From: a bacterium
GTDB taxonomy: Bacteria; Planctomycetota; UBA1135; UBA2386
Length of the DNA: 64,000 nt
Reading direction: 5' to 3'
Assembly: GCA_030432695.1 (NCBI GenBank)
Contig: JAUILN010000002.1
Coordinates: forward strand, 186,001 to 250,000
Below the pieces are notes generated by a model that was not told where the DNA came from, ran no database searches, and saw only the letters and a list, made by a program, of their open reading frames with translations. This document shows, in pieces, positions 7,806 through 16,448 of this stretch. Both the position numbers and the translations under genes were made by a program. Positions within the stretch are counted from its first letter, which is position 1; each line of letters opens with the position of its first letter.

Positions 7806-10457
7806 ATGAGCGCACGACCGCTCGGCAAGTCCGCGCTGGCCCTGCTCGCCGCCGGACTGGCCAGCCTGCTCGTCTGGATGTCGCTGTCCGATCCGGACCC
7901 CGCAGGTCAGCGACCCGACGACGCGCTCGAGGAGCCCGCCCCCGACCCGGAGCACACGGCACGCGACGCGACCGCGCAGCTCCCCTCGCTGGAGCCGGCG
8001 CCGCAGCGCCTGACCCAGGGCGCGACCCCGACCTTCGTGCTCCGCGCCTTCGACCGGGTCGACACGCCGCTGCGCCCCGGCACCCCCGACCGGATCGCTA
8101 CCGGCCGCGTCGCCTGGGCCACCACCGGCCTGCCGATCGCGCGCTGCGAGATCACGGTGACCCGCTGGCGCCTCGACGTGGTCGGCGACGAGAGCGATCA
8201 GGGCGACGAGGTGAAGGCGCCCGATCCGGCACTGGTGACCTGGACCGACGAGTTCGGCCGGTTCGAGCTGCGCGGTGTGCCCGACGAGGACGAGCTCTAC
8301 CTGCGCTTCCGCCTCGCCGACGGTTCCAGCGACGTGCACGAGCTGCGCGTGCCGGTGCGGGCGGGTGAGCCGACCTGGCAGGGTGAGTACCTGCTCGAGG
8401 AGCGCGGCACGATCCGTGGCAGGGTGGTGGACGGCAGCCGCGGCAAGTCGGGCATCGAGGTGCGCGCCGTCGACGAGTTCCGCTACGACGAGGACGCGGT
8501 CGACGAGGACGCGCGGGCCGCGCGCTTCGCGGGCATCGAGACCTTCGCTCCGCACCGCGCCAACCTGGGCGGACCCGACTCGCCGGACCTTCGGCGCCGT
8601 GACCGGATGCTGCCGTTCCCGCGCACGCTCACCAGCCCGGATGGCACCTTCGTGCTGCATGGCGTGCGCGCCGGGACGGTGCAGCTCCTGGTCGCAACAG
8701 GCACTCCCCAGGCCCTCCGCATGCCGGTCCTGGTCGAGGCCGACCGCAGCACCGACGTCGGAGAAATCGCGCTCTCGTCCGCGAGCCACCACTACGGCAC
8801 GTTCGTGAAGATCCAGCTTCGCGATCCGGACGGCGATGCGGCGCGCGGCTACCAGATCTGCATCGAGGACCGCAGCCGGCGTCTCGCCAACCTGATCGAC
8901 CGCACCGACGGACGCGGAAGCGCACGCATCCGCATTCCTTCGCCCGAGACAGCGGAGCGCTTCGCGGCGGTTCCGCCGCACCTGCGACCCTCCCCGATGC
9001 CGATCCCCTGGGAGGCCGACCGCTTCGTCGTCCACGCCCGCAGCGCTGCCGGCCGGCGGTGGGAAGAGGTCGGGATCCTTCGCGAACCCGGCTCGAACCG
9101 ACTGCGGATGCGGGAACGAGCCCGCGTCGACGTCGAGTTCCTCGGCATGCCCGCCTCGCTCTGTGAACAGGTCGAGGTCCGAACCACACCTCGGTCGCCG
9201 TCCGCCACGGTCGAGGTGAACGAGAATGTGGTCCGCGTCGACCGGATCGATCCGCAGGGCACGGTCGTGGTCCTGGTCCTCCCCGGCCACGCACCGGTCC
9301 TCGTGGGCGATCCCGACTCGTCGCTCTCGCACGAGCGGATCACCGTCCGACCCGAGCCGACCCGGCAGGCGGAGATCCGCGTGGTCGACCCCGAGGGTCG
9401 GCCATGGAGCCGTGCCCGCGTGGCCGTCGAGTTCCGCGGCGACTCCATTTCCCCACACCTCGGTCCGTTCCACCTCGGGGCGACCGACGACGAGGGCCGT
9501 CTCGAGAGCCCTGCGCTGTGGCACGGCGACCTGCGGTTCCATGTGAAGCACATCGGCACTGGCCACTTCGTCGAAGCGACGTATGCGCAGCGTGATCCCG
9601 AGGCTGGTGCGATCGTCTTGACCGTCGCCCCCTCCGGCCGCATCGAGGGCGAGATCGTGGATCGCGGCGCCGCTGCCGGTCGGCGCTTCCGGATGTGCCT
9701 GCGGAGACCAGACGGCACGGAACTGGCGGAACCGCGCCGCATCGTCGAGACGACCGCCGACAACCGATTCCGCTTCCTCGACGTCCGCCCCGGTCCATGG
9801 ACCCTCGAGGTCCTCGACCCGCCGGCCGCGGTCACCGGCGGACCACGCGAACGGATCTCGCACCACGTCGAGGAGCTGGTCGTGGGTGCAGACCGTACCA
9901 CCGCACTCCTGCTCGACCTCGGCCGCAATCGGAGCCACGACCCGCAGGTCACCGGGCGGGTCGGCTTCGGCAACCACGGGGGCGAAGGGCTCCGGATCTC
10001 CGCCGAGGACGTTGCGGTCCTTCCCGACTCGCTGGGCCACTTCACGATCGACGAACTCACCGAAGGCACGGACCACCTCCGACTCGAGCTGCGGTGTGGG
10101 ACCGGCTGGGCGACGATCGCCACGCACCAACTGCCCGCTCCCGACGCGACGCACCACTTCCGCGACCTGATGATCGATGTCCCGGCCGGGGGAGTCACGG
10201 CCGGACTTTTCGACCGTGCCGGGGACCCGCTCCGCGAACGGATGGTCGACCTGCAGCGCGAGGACGGCACCCTGTTGAGCTTCGTCACCGATGCCTCCGG
10301 CACCCTGATGGTCCCCTCGCTGCCCACCGGCAACTGGGCGGTGAGCCTGCACCGCAACCAGGAACCCGACAGCCGCGCGAAGCCGCACCGCAGCCCGCAC
10401 CGGTTCGAGATCACGGCCGACGGCCACACCGTCCTCGACCTGCACGGCATCCGATGA
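7806..10457 (+). CDS. Membrane-anchored carboxypeptidase-regulatory-like protein, copy 1
   Basis: An 883-residue protein starting with a short basic stretch and a hydrophobic segment (residues about 8-28, SALALLAAGLASLLVWMSLS), followed by a large extracytoplasmic part. That part is made of beta-sandwich modules of the CarboxypepD_reg/Cna-B type. The recurring signature is TDxxGRFELRGVP and LTSPDGTFVLHGVRAG, with GRV (GRVAWATTG, IRGRVVDG) opening individual modules. No catalytic residues are evident. The ATG follows a GGGGAACCCGCC leader. It overlaps the next gene by 4 bases (ATGA), and the two proteins are clearly paralogous along most of their length. It is divergent from the ECF sigma/LRR pair, suggesting a surface target or receptor of that system (inference). 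Confidence 0.88.
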   Translation: MSARPLGKSALALLAAGLASLLVWMSLSDPDPAGQRPDDALEEPAPDPEHTARDATAQLPSLEPAPQRLTQGATPTFVLRAFDRVDTPLRPGTPDRIATGRVAWATTGLPIARCEITVTRWRLDVVGDESDQGDEVKAPDPALVTWTDEFGRFELRGVPDEDELYLRFRLADGSSDVHELRVPVRAGEPTWQGEYLLEERGTIRGRVVDGSRGKSGIEVRAVDEFRYDEDAVDEDARAARFAGIETFAPHRANLGGPDSPDLRRRDRMLPFPRTLTSPDGTFVLHGVRAGTVQLLVATGTPQALRMPVLVEADRSTDVGEIALSSASHHYGTFVKIQLRDPDGDAARGYQICIEDRSRRLANLIDRTDGRGSARIRIPSPETAERFAAVPPHLRPSPMPIPWEADRFVVHARSAAGRRWEEVGILREPGSNRLRMRERARVDVEFLGMPASLCEQVEVRTTPRSPSATVEVNENVVRVDRIDPQGTVVVLVLPGHAPVLVGDPDSSLSHERITVRPEPTRQAEIRVVDPEGRPWSRARVAVEFRGDSISPHLGPFHLGATDDEGRLESPALWHGDLRFHVKHIGTGHFVEATYAQRDPEAGAIVLTVAPSGRIEGEIVDRGAAAGRRFRMCLRRPDGTELAEPRRIVETTADNRFRFLDVRPGPWTLEVLDPPAAVTGGPRERISHHVEELVVGADRTTALLLDLGRNRSHDPQVTGRVGFGNHGGEGLRISAEDVAVLPDSLGHFTIDELTEGTDHLRLELRCGTGWATIATHQLPAPDATHHFRDLMIDVPAGGVTAGLFDRAGDPLRERMVDLQREDGTLLSFVTDASGTLMVPSLPTGNWAVSLHRNQEPDSRAKPHRSPHRFEITADGHTVLDLHGIR

Positions 10458-13138
10458 CCGCCCGCAACCTCGCCCTCCTCGTCGGCCTGCCGGTGCTGCT
10501 GGGCATCGCGCTGTGGCTGGTCTTCGACGCGCCGACCGCGGTCCCCACCAATCCGCAGTCGGCGCGCGACGCGACTCCGGCCGCGCCGGCTCGCACGCAG
10601 CACACCGGCGAACCGGCCCGCGCCGACGCCATCGAGCGCCGCGAGCGCGGCGGCACCCCGGACTTCGTGATCGATGCGATCGATGCGCGCGACCAACCCC
10701 TCGAGCCCGGCCCGCCCGGCCGCATCGTCACCGGACGCGTCGCGTGGCGGCGCACCGGCGAGCCGATCGCCAACTGCCGCGTGAGCCTGACGCGCCAGCG
10801 GCTCGACACCTTCGTCGAGGAGGATGCCGGCGACGCACCACCGCCCGATCCGCCGATCCACACCTACACCGACCGCTTCGGCGAGTTCGAGCTGGCCGGC
10901 GTGCCCGACGCCGACGCGTTGTACTTCCTGTTCCGCCTGCCCGACCGCACGCGCGACATCACCGAACTCCGGCACCCGCCGCTGCAGGACGACGTTCCGA
11001 TGTGGCAGGGCGACTTCCTGCTGGAGGAGCGCGGCGTGCTCACCGGGCGGGTGGTCGGTATCGACGGCCTCGACCGTGGCGACATCGAGGTCCGCGCCTT
11101 CGACGAACTGCGCTACGACCAGTTCGCGGTCGACGACGCATTGCGTGACGGCCGCGCCGAGGGTCTGGAGACCCTCCACCGCGGCGCGACCCGCAACGGC
11201 CAGCCGATGTCGAACGGACTGCGCCACCGCGACTCGCTGCTGCCCTACCCGCGAACCACCGCGAACCGCCACGGGATCTTCCGCCTGGAAGGCGTGCGCG
11301 CCGGCAAGGTGTGGCTGACCGTGAACGCGCCGGGACGGGTGGGGGCGAGGTACGAGGTGCTGGTCGAACCGTTCCGCACGACGGATCTCGGCGACGTGCC
11401 GTTCGGGGCGCAACAGGAGATCCTCGCGACGCTGGTCGACACCGAGGGCGAACCGCTCGGTGGCTACCAGATCTCGCTGGTCGATCCGCGGCGGTGGTTG
11501 GGCCCGAGCGTGGCGATCAGCAACGCGGCGGGCGAAGCACGGTTCGCCGTTCCCCCTGCCGCGAGCGCGCCGACGGAAGAGCCGGACTTCCGCTCGATGT
11601 CGCGCGAGCAACGCATGGCCTGGCTCCATGCGCGACGCCAGCCGAGCGAGCCGACCTTCGGTATCTGGGCGCGGCCGGGCCGGGACAGCACCTGGGAACC
11701 GGTCGGGTTCGGCAAGGGACCGCGCATCGAAGCACGCTGGCCGCACCGCACCGGCCTCGTCGTCCGCTGCGTCTCCCCGCTCGGGCCGATCGTGGACGGC
11801 GATATCCGGGCGCGAGTCCTCCCCGCGCAAGGCCGCGCGCGGATCGACGTCGAGGCCGGACGGATCACCTTCACGGATCTACCGCCGCAGGGAGCGAGCA
11901 TGCTCGTGCAGGTCGAAGGGCACGCGCCGGCACTGATCGAGCGGATGCTGCCGTTCGCGCTCGAGCGCCCGGGAGAGATCGTCATCCCGGTGGTCCCGAC
12001 CATGCGCTGCGTCGTCGAGGTCGTGGGTCCCTCCGGCGACCCGCTTGCCGACGCGCGGGTGGCCGCCGAGATCGGACCGCTGGATGGAGCTCCGCCCTAC
12101 AGCTACCGATGCGAAGAACCGGCGTTCCTGGGCCGGACCGACGCGCATGGGCGCTTGGTCCTGCCGGCCGCGTGGCCTTCGAGGCTGCTGTTCCACGTCT
12201 GGCACCCCGACGTCGGGCACCACGTGGAACCGCGGCCACGCGAGTACCTCGGTGACGCCGAGCCGATCCGTCTGGTGGTCGCTCCGGGAAGCCTGCTCGA
12301 AGGCTCCATCACGGTGCGGCGCGCCGACCCTGGGCGGAGCTACCGCGTTCGGCTCGCACGTCCGACTCCCCCACCACCGCAGGAGCGCCTGCCTGACCCC
12401 GACCGCGTGGTGGAATCCAGCGTCGACGGCCGATTCAAGATCACCGACCTGCGGCCGGGGGAGTGGGTGATCACGGTCGAGGATCCACCTTCGCTGGTCC
12501 CTGCCGCGGTCCAGTTCCCCGGACCGACCGTCCACCATCGCGACAAGATCCTCGCACCGAGCGGAGGCAGGTGGCGACTCGAGGTGGGCCTCGGGCAGGA
12601 CGCCGCCCGCTTGCCCGAGCTGGAGGGCCGGCTTCGCTACGCGGCGGCGTTCACCGATCCGGTGCGGGTGCGCGCGAGCGGTCGGAGTGAGAACGTGCGG
12701 GTGCTGCCCCTCCGCGACGGGAGCTTCGTGATCCAGAAGCTCCCCTACGGCTGCGACCGGCTGTGGATCGACGTGCTGCGGATGGAGACCTGGATCCCCG
12801 CGTTCGAGATGCCGCTCCCCGAGCGAGAGGGCAATGGATCACGGGCCGCGGTGCAGATCGACCTCGCCACCGGCTCCGTCACTGCCGGCCTGTTCGATGC
12901 AAAGGGCCGCGCCTTCGCGCACCGCATGGTCGACCTGGTCCGCGACGCCGACGGCTGCCGGCTGACCTGGCTCACCGACGAGTCGGGAACCCTGCAGGCC
13001 CCGGCCGTGCCGGTCGGCACCTGGCGCGCCGAGCTGCGCACAGTGGGCGCCGCCGGCCCGCAGGCGCTGTTCGGCGAACAACGCCTCGCGGTCGTGGCCG
13101 GCGGCCACTGCCTCGCCGATCTGCACGCCGCGCGTTGA
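10454..13138 (+). CDS. Membrane-anchored carboxypeptidase-regulatory-like protein, copy 2
   Basis: An 894-residue paralogue of the upstream gene, translationally coupled to it by an ATGA overlap. An N-terminal hydrophobic helix at residues about 6-26 (LALLVGLPVLLGIALWLVF) is followed by the same order of beta-sandwich modules. Landmarks align with copy 1: GRIVTGRVAWRRTGEPIANC against DRIATGRVAWATTGLPIARC, and MWQGDFLLEERG against TWQGEYLLEERG. The two have diverged mainly in the middle and the C-terminal third. The gene ends at a strong terminator hairpin. It is a tandem duplication product; the function is unknown, with a probable envelope or surface role. Confidence 0.88.
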   Translation: MTARNLALLVGLPVLLGIALWLVFDAPTAVPTNPQSARDATPAAPARTQHTGEPARADAIERRERGGTPDFVIDAIDARDQPLEPGPPGRIVTGRVAWRRTGEPIANCRVSLTRQRLDTFVEEDAGDAPPPDPPIHTYTDRFGEFELAGVPDADALYFLFRLPDRTRDITELRHPPLQDDVPMWQGDFLLEERGVLTGRVVGIDGLDRGDIEVRAFDELRYDQFAVDDALRDGRAEGLETLHRGATRNGQPMSNGLRHRDSLLPYPRTTANRHGIFRLEGVRAGKVWLTVNAPGRVGARYEVLVEPFRTTDLGDVPFGAQQEILATLVDTEGEPLGGYQISLVDPRRWLGPSVAISNAAGEARFAVPPAASAPTEEPDFRSMSREQRMAWLHARRQPSEPTFGIWARPGRDSTWEPVGFGKGPRIEARWPHRTGLVVRCVSPLGPIVDGDIRARVLPAQGRARIDVEAGRITFTDLPPQGASMLVQVEGHAPALIERMLPFALERPGEIVIPVVPTMRCVVEVVGPSGDPLADARVAAEIGPLDGAPPYSYRCEEPAFLGRTDAHGRLVLPAAWPSRLLFHVWHPDVGHHVEPRPREYLGDAEPIRLVVAPGSLLEGSITVRRADPGRSYRVRLARPTPPPPQERLPDPDRVVESSVDGRFKITDLRPGEWVITVEDPPSLVPAAVQFPGPTVHHRDKILAPSGGRWRLEVGLGQDAARLPELEGRLRYAAAFTDPVRVRASGRSENVRVLPLRDGSFVIQKLPYGCDRLWIDVLRMETWIPAFEMPLPEREGNGSRAAVQIDLATGSVTAGLFDAKGRAFAHRMVDLVRDADGCRLTWLTDESGTLQAPAVPVGTWRAELRTVGAAGPQALFGEQRLAVVAGGHCLADLHAAR

Positions 13139-13141
13139 CGC

Positions 13142-13185
13142 GGAGGGGTGATCATCTCGGCCGGGTCGAGATGTTCACCCCCTCC
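13142..13185. terminator. Bidirectional terminator between convergent genes
   Basis: A long imperfect inverted repeat, GGAGGGGTGATCATCTCG paired with CGAGATGTTCACCCCCTCC across a 7-base loop, with one bulge and one mismatch. It sits in the 66-base gap between the 3' ends of the CarboxypepD_reg operon and the dihaem protein gene, where it can serve both strands. Confidence 0.7.
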
Positions 13186-13204
13186 ATCGCGCAGGTGCGC
13201 GCTG

Positions 13205-14950
13205 TCAGAACTGGAAGGGCGTGAACTTCGCGGCGTTCGAGAACGAGCGCCGGTAGCGGTCGATGATCATCCACTGGGCGTAGAACGGCACGCCGATCGA
13301 CGCGGTGGTCAGCGGCACCGGCACGTGCGCGGTGGCGATGCCCTGCGCGTCCAGGTTGGCCTGCGGGATCGTGATGAACGTCGGGCCGACCCAGAGCGTC
13401 GGACCGGCGCCGGGTGCGCCGTCGATCAGCAGGAACGCCGGCTCGCCGGGCGGACCGTGGCCCACGCCGATCTTGAACCAGTCCATCGGCATGCCGCCAC
13501 CGAACGGCAGCGGCTTGGTCACCAGCGGCGGCGAGTTGGCGATGATCTCGGCCAGGAAGCCGCTCGGGCCCGCGGTGGCGGTGCCGTACTCGTTGGTCTC
13601 GAACGGGAAGAAGTCGGAGCGTTCGCTGCACAGCTCCGGACGGTCGAACGGGAAGGTTTCGGCGGCGACGCGCGGGTCGGTCAGGGCGACGGTGAGGAAG
13701 TCGATCACCGCGGCGCGTTCGCCCGGCGTCAGCGTGCCACCGGGGCCCGAGCCGTTGAGCTGGGTCCGCCCGCCCTGCGGCTGATGCTCGTAGAAGTCGA
13801 TCAGGTCGCTGATCGTCGGGACGAGACCGTTGCTGAAGAACCTGGTCCTGAGGCCGACGTTCCGCAGCGTCGGGGTCTTCACCGGACCGAAGCCGATGTC
13901 GTGGATCTGGCCGTCCGAGAACGGATTGTCGAACTCATCGGCGAGGATGCCGAACGGCGTGGTCAGGGTCGGTCCGCCGGTCGCGGAGTGGCACGAGAAG
14001 CAACCGCTCTGATCCATGATCTCCATACCGAAGACCTGGCTATCGGTCATCGTACCGAGATCGATGGGGGCCTGGTCGGGGATCAACATCCGCATGTAGT
14101 GCGCGACCGCCATCGCGAACCGCTCGCGGGTCACACCCTGCGCACCGCCGAACTGCGGGTGGCTCCAGAACACCTTGTCGAACAGGATGTCGTAGGTGTA
14201 GCCGGTGGCGACCATCCACTGCACGTCGGCCGGGATCGTCGAGGGATCGACCAGCGCCATCGGGTAGGACTCGTTGAGCTTGTCCTGGATGAAGCCGGTG
14301 CCCCAGTCGATGCCCTCGTGGCCCATCTCGACGTCGGACACCACCGGCCCGACCGAGAGGTCCTCGCAGGCGGCCCAATCGAGGAAGTTGGTGATCGGCG
14401 TGCCGCCGTTGTCGTGGAACTCGATGCCCGCACGACGATCCCAGAACAGCTCCTCGAACACGTACGCGCCGATCATCGTCGGCACGTGCAGGCCGGTGAC
14501 CTGGCGGTCGATGTCGGTCGACGGCGCGACGGCGAAGTTGAAGTCGATCCGCCCGGTCATGCCGTTCTGGTGCTGGCGGATCATGCCGAACGCACCGATG
14601 TTGCCGCTCGAGTGCACGCCGCCGTCGCGCAGGTCGGAGCCGCCGGCACTCGGGATGTGGCAGGTGCCGCACGACACCGTGTTGTCGCTGGAGACCTGTT
14701 CTTCCCAGAACAGCAGCTTGCCGAGGTTCTCCTGCAGCTCGCGCTGCTTGAGCTCGGCCGCGGTGGCGGTGCTGCGCGGATAGGGATTGCCGTCGGGCGC
14801 GGCGGGGTGCGGCCAGTTCGAGACGTCGGGCGGCTCACCGATCAAGCCGTTGACATGCTGGCGCTGGGCGACGCCGTCAGCGGCGAGGCCCAGGAAGGCG
14901 GACAAGGCTGCGCCGAGCAGGGCGGCAGCACGGGGGCGAGAGACGTGCAT
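13205..14950 (-). CDS. MauG-like dihaem cytochrome c peroxidase family protein
   Basis: A 581-residue exported protein with a signal peptide at residues 1-29 (ending DGVAQ). It has two c-type haem sites: CGTCH about residue 98, just after VSSDNTVS, and CFSCH in the second half, before SATGGPTL. It also carries segments typical of the CCP/MauG family: LGKLLFWEEQ, VKTPTLRNVGLRTRFFSNG and DLIDFYEHQPQGG. Family members reduce peroxide or carry out oxidative modification in the periplasm. The last 100-130 residues are not part of the enzyme and carry a VPLTTASIGVPFYAQWMI stretch resembling the C-terminal module of other secreted proteins here. Whether it is a true peroxidase or a MauG-type oxidase cannot be told. 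Confidence 0.9.
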   Translation of the reverse strand: MHVSRPRAAALLGAALSAFLGLAADGVAQRQHVNGLIGEPPDVSNWPHPAAPDGNPYPRSTATAAELKQRELQENLGKLLFWEEQVSSDNTVSCGTCHIPSAGGSDLRDGGVHSSGNIGAFGMIRQHQNGMTGRIDFNFAVAPSTDIDRQVTGLHVPTMIGAYVFEELFWDRRAGIEFHDNGGTPITNFLDWAACEDLSVGPVVSDVEMGHEGIDWGTGFIQDKLNESYPMALVDPSTIPADVQWMVATGYTYDILFDKVFWSHPQFGGAQGVTRERFAMAVAHYMRMLIPDQAPIDLGTMTDSQVFGMEIMDQSGCFSCHSATGGPTLTTPFGILADEFDNPFSDGQIHDIGFGPVKTPTLRNVGLRTRFFSNGLVPTISDLIDFYEHQPQGGRTQLNGSGPGGTLTPGERAAVIDFLTVALTDPRVAAETFPFDRPELCSERSDFFPFETNEYGTATAGPSGFLAEIIANSPPLVTKPLPFGGGMPMDWFKIGVGHGPPGEPAFLLIDGAPGAGPTLWVGPTFITIPQANLDAQGIATAHVPVPLTTASIGVPFYAQWMIIDRYRRSFSNAAKFTPFQF

Positions 14951-15235
14951 GGGATCTCCTGGAGGAATTGCCGACCACCACGGCCGACACTCCCGGTATC
15001 CGTCTTTGTCATCCCCATGTCATCGGAAACTACAGATCAACTAGCGTTTTTCTGGTGCCATTTCATACCTATAAGCGCAAACTATTCGACATATCAGGAC
15101 ACGTCCTTCGATCGGTTTTTCCGTTCCATTAGGGAATCCGAACCGAATCGACGCCTCACGCTGGGGGAATCCCGGACCGAGCCAGCCCCTCCGACCGGCC
15201 GATGACACCTCGGGACCGGAACGGAGACACCGAAC
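14951..15235. promoter_or_regulatory. AT-rich divergent promoter region
   Basis: The 285-base gap between the dihaem protein gene and the FIST gene contains a clearly AT-rich patch. Counting bases 15001-15120 gives 52 G or C out of 120, in a window that is otherwise strongly GC-rich. A TATAAG hexamer at 15070-15075 is a candidate -10 element for the rightward operon, but no convincing -35 box stands out. No gene is seen here. Confidence 0.4.
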
Positions 15236-16441
15236 ATGCTGAGCTTCCGATCGGCGAGCACCCGGATGGTGAACTCGTCGCGCGCGATGACCGAGTGCCT
15301 GGAGGCGGCGCTCGGAGCGGGCGATACCGACTGCGACCTGGTGCTGTTCGCCGCGTCGATCGGGCACGACTACGCGGAACTGGCCCGCACCGCCCGCGAA
15401 CTCGCGCCGAGCGCCCGAGTCGTCGGTGCGTCGTGCTGCGGCATCGTCGGCAGCGAAGGCGTGTCCGAGTCGATGAAGGACCTCGCGGTGATGACCGTCC
15501 GCGGCCGCGACGAACTCGCGGTGGCGCACATCGACGGGGTCCACGGCCACAACGCCCGCGACAAGGCGATCGAGCTGGCCGAGCTGCTGCGCGCCGCCAA
15601 CCCCGGCATCACGATGGTGAACCTGCTCGGCCCGGGCATCGACACCGACAACTACGCGCTGATCGCCGGCATCGAGTCGGTGCTCGGATCTGAGGTGACG
15701 ATCTTCGGCGCGACCTCCAGCGACAACATGCGAGGGCTCGTGAACTACCAGGTCGTCGACGAACGGGTCGCCGAGCACACGGCCTGGGCGGTGGGCTTCG
15801 CCGATCCGACGCTGCGGGTCGACACCCAGGCGACGCACGGTTTCGTCGCGGTCGGTGAACCACTCGAGGTCACGCGCGCCGAGGAGAACCGCATCCTCGA
15901 GCTCAACGGCAAACCCGCGTGGCAGGAGTACACCAGCAGGTTGGGCCTACCCGCCGATGCGACCTGCGGCGACTCGATCCCGGTCGGCGCCCTCGCCGAA
16001 CAGCTGCCCGACGAACTCGCCGCGGAGTTCGGCAACGACCACATCCTCCGGGTGGTCACCAGCCGCGACACCGACGGCGCGATGCACTACGCGACCGGGA
16101 TCGAACCGGGCACGAAGCTCTGGCTCACCGTGCGCGACGAGGACCGGATCTTCGGAGACCTCGACCGGATGATGACGCAGATGGTCGAGCGGGCCGGTGA
16201 CCGCTGGGAGACGGTCGCGGTGTTCCATGCCGACTGCCTGGCGCGCGGCCGCTTCCTGCTGAACCGCGTGATGAAGGAGGAGCTGGTCGGCCGGATGCAG
16301 TTCCCGCTGTCGAAGGGCGGCGCGGTGCCGCCGTGGCTGGGGATGTACGGATTCGGCGAGTTCGCCCGCCTGGGGGGACGCAACACCTACCAGAACTACA
16401 CGACCGCGATCTACGCGATCCAACGCGCTCGCGGCGACTGA
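15236..16441 (+). CDS. FIST domain signal-transduction protein
   Basis: A 401-residue soluble protein with a FIST_N domain (about residues 30-220) and a FIST_C domain (about 225-385). Landmarks are CDLVLFAAS, ARVVGASCCGIVGSEGV, MVNLLGPGI and the final FGEFARLGGRNTYQNYTT, which is typical of FIST_C. FIST domains are described as small-ligand-sensing modules, possibly for amino acids or derivatives, often coupled to signalling proteins. The ATG is preceded by an ACGGAGA ribosome-binding site. The next gene, a hybrid histidine kinase, starts 7 bases after its stop, so this protein is probably the sensory partner of that kinase. Confidence 0.9.
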   Translation: MLSFRSASTRMVNSSRAMTECLEAALGAGDTDCDLVLFAASIGHDYAELARTARELAPSARVVGASCCGIVGSEGVSESMKDLAVMTVRGRDELAVAHIDGVHGHNARDKAIELAELLRAANPGITMVNLLGPGIDTDNYALIAGIESVLGSEVTIFGATSSDNMRGLVNYQVVDERVAEHTAWAVGFADPTLRVDTQATHGFVAVGEPLEVTRAEENRILELNGKPAWQEYTSRLGLPADATCGDSIPVGALAEQLPDELAAEFGNDHILRVVTSRDTDGAMHYATGIEPGTKLWLTVRDEDRIFGDLDRMMTQMVERAGDRWETVAVFHADCLARGRFLLNRVMKEELVGRMQFPLSKGGAVPPWLGMYGFGEFARLGGRNTYQNYTTAIYAIQRARGD

Positions 16442-16448
16442 CCGGCCG

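Noticed and set aside
7137..11830. Very long open frames on the minus strand opposite the CarboxypepD_reg genes
   Set aside because: They are GC-rich shadows: Arg/Gly/His-rich translations without domains or signal peptides, while the plus-strand frames show clear modules.
13148..15205. Long plus-strand open frame opposite the dihaem protein gene
   Set aside because: The minus-strand product has both haem motifs and a signal peptide; the opposite frame has no domain.
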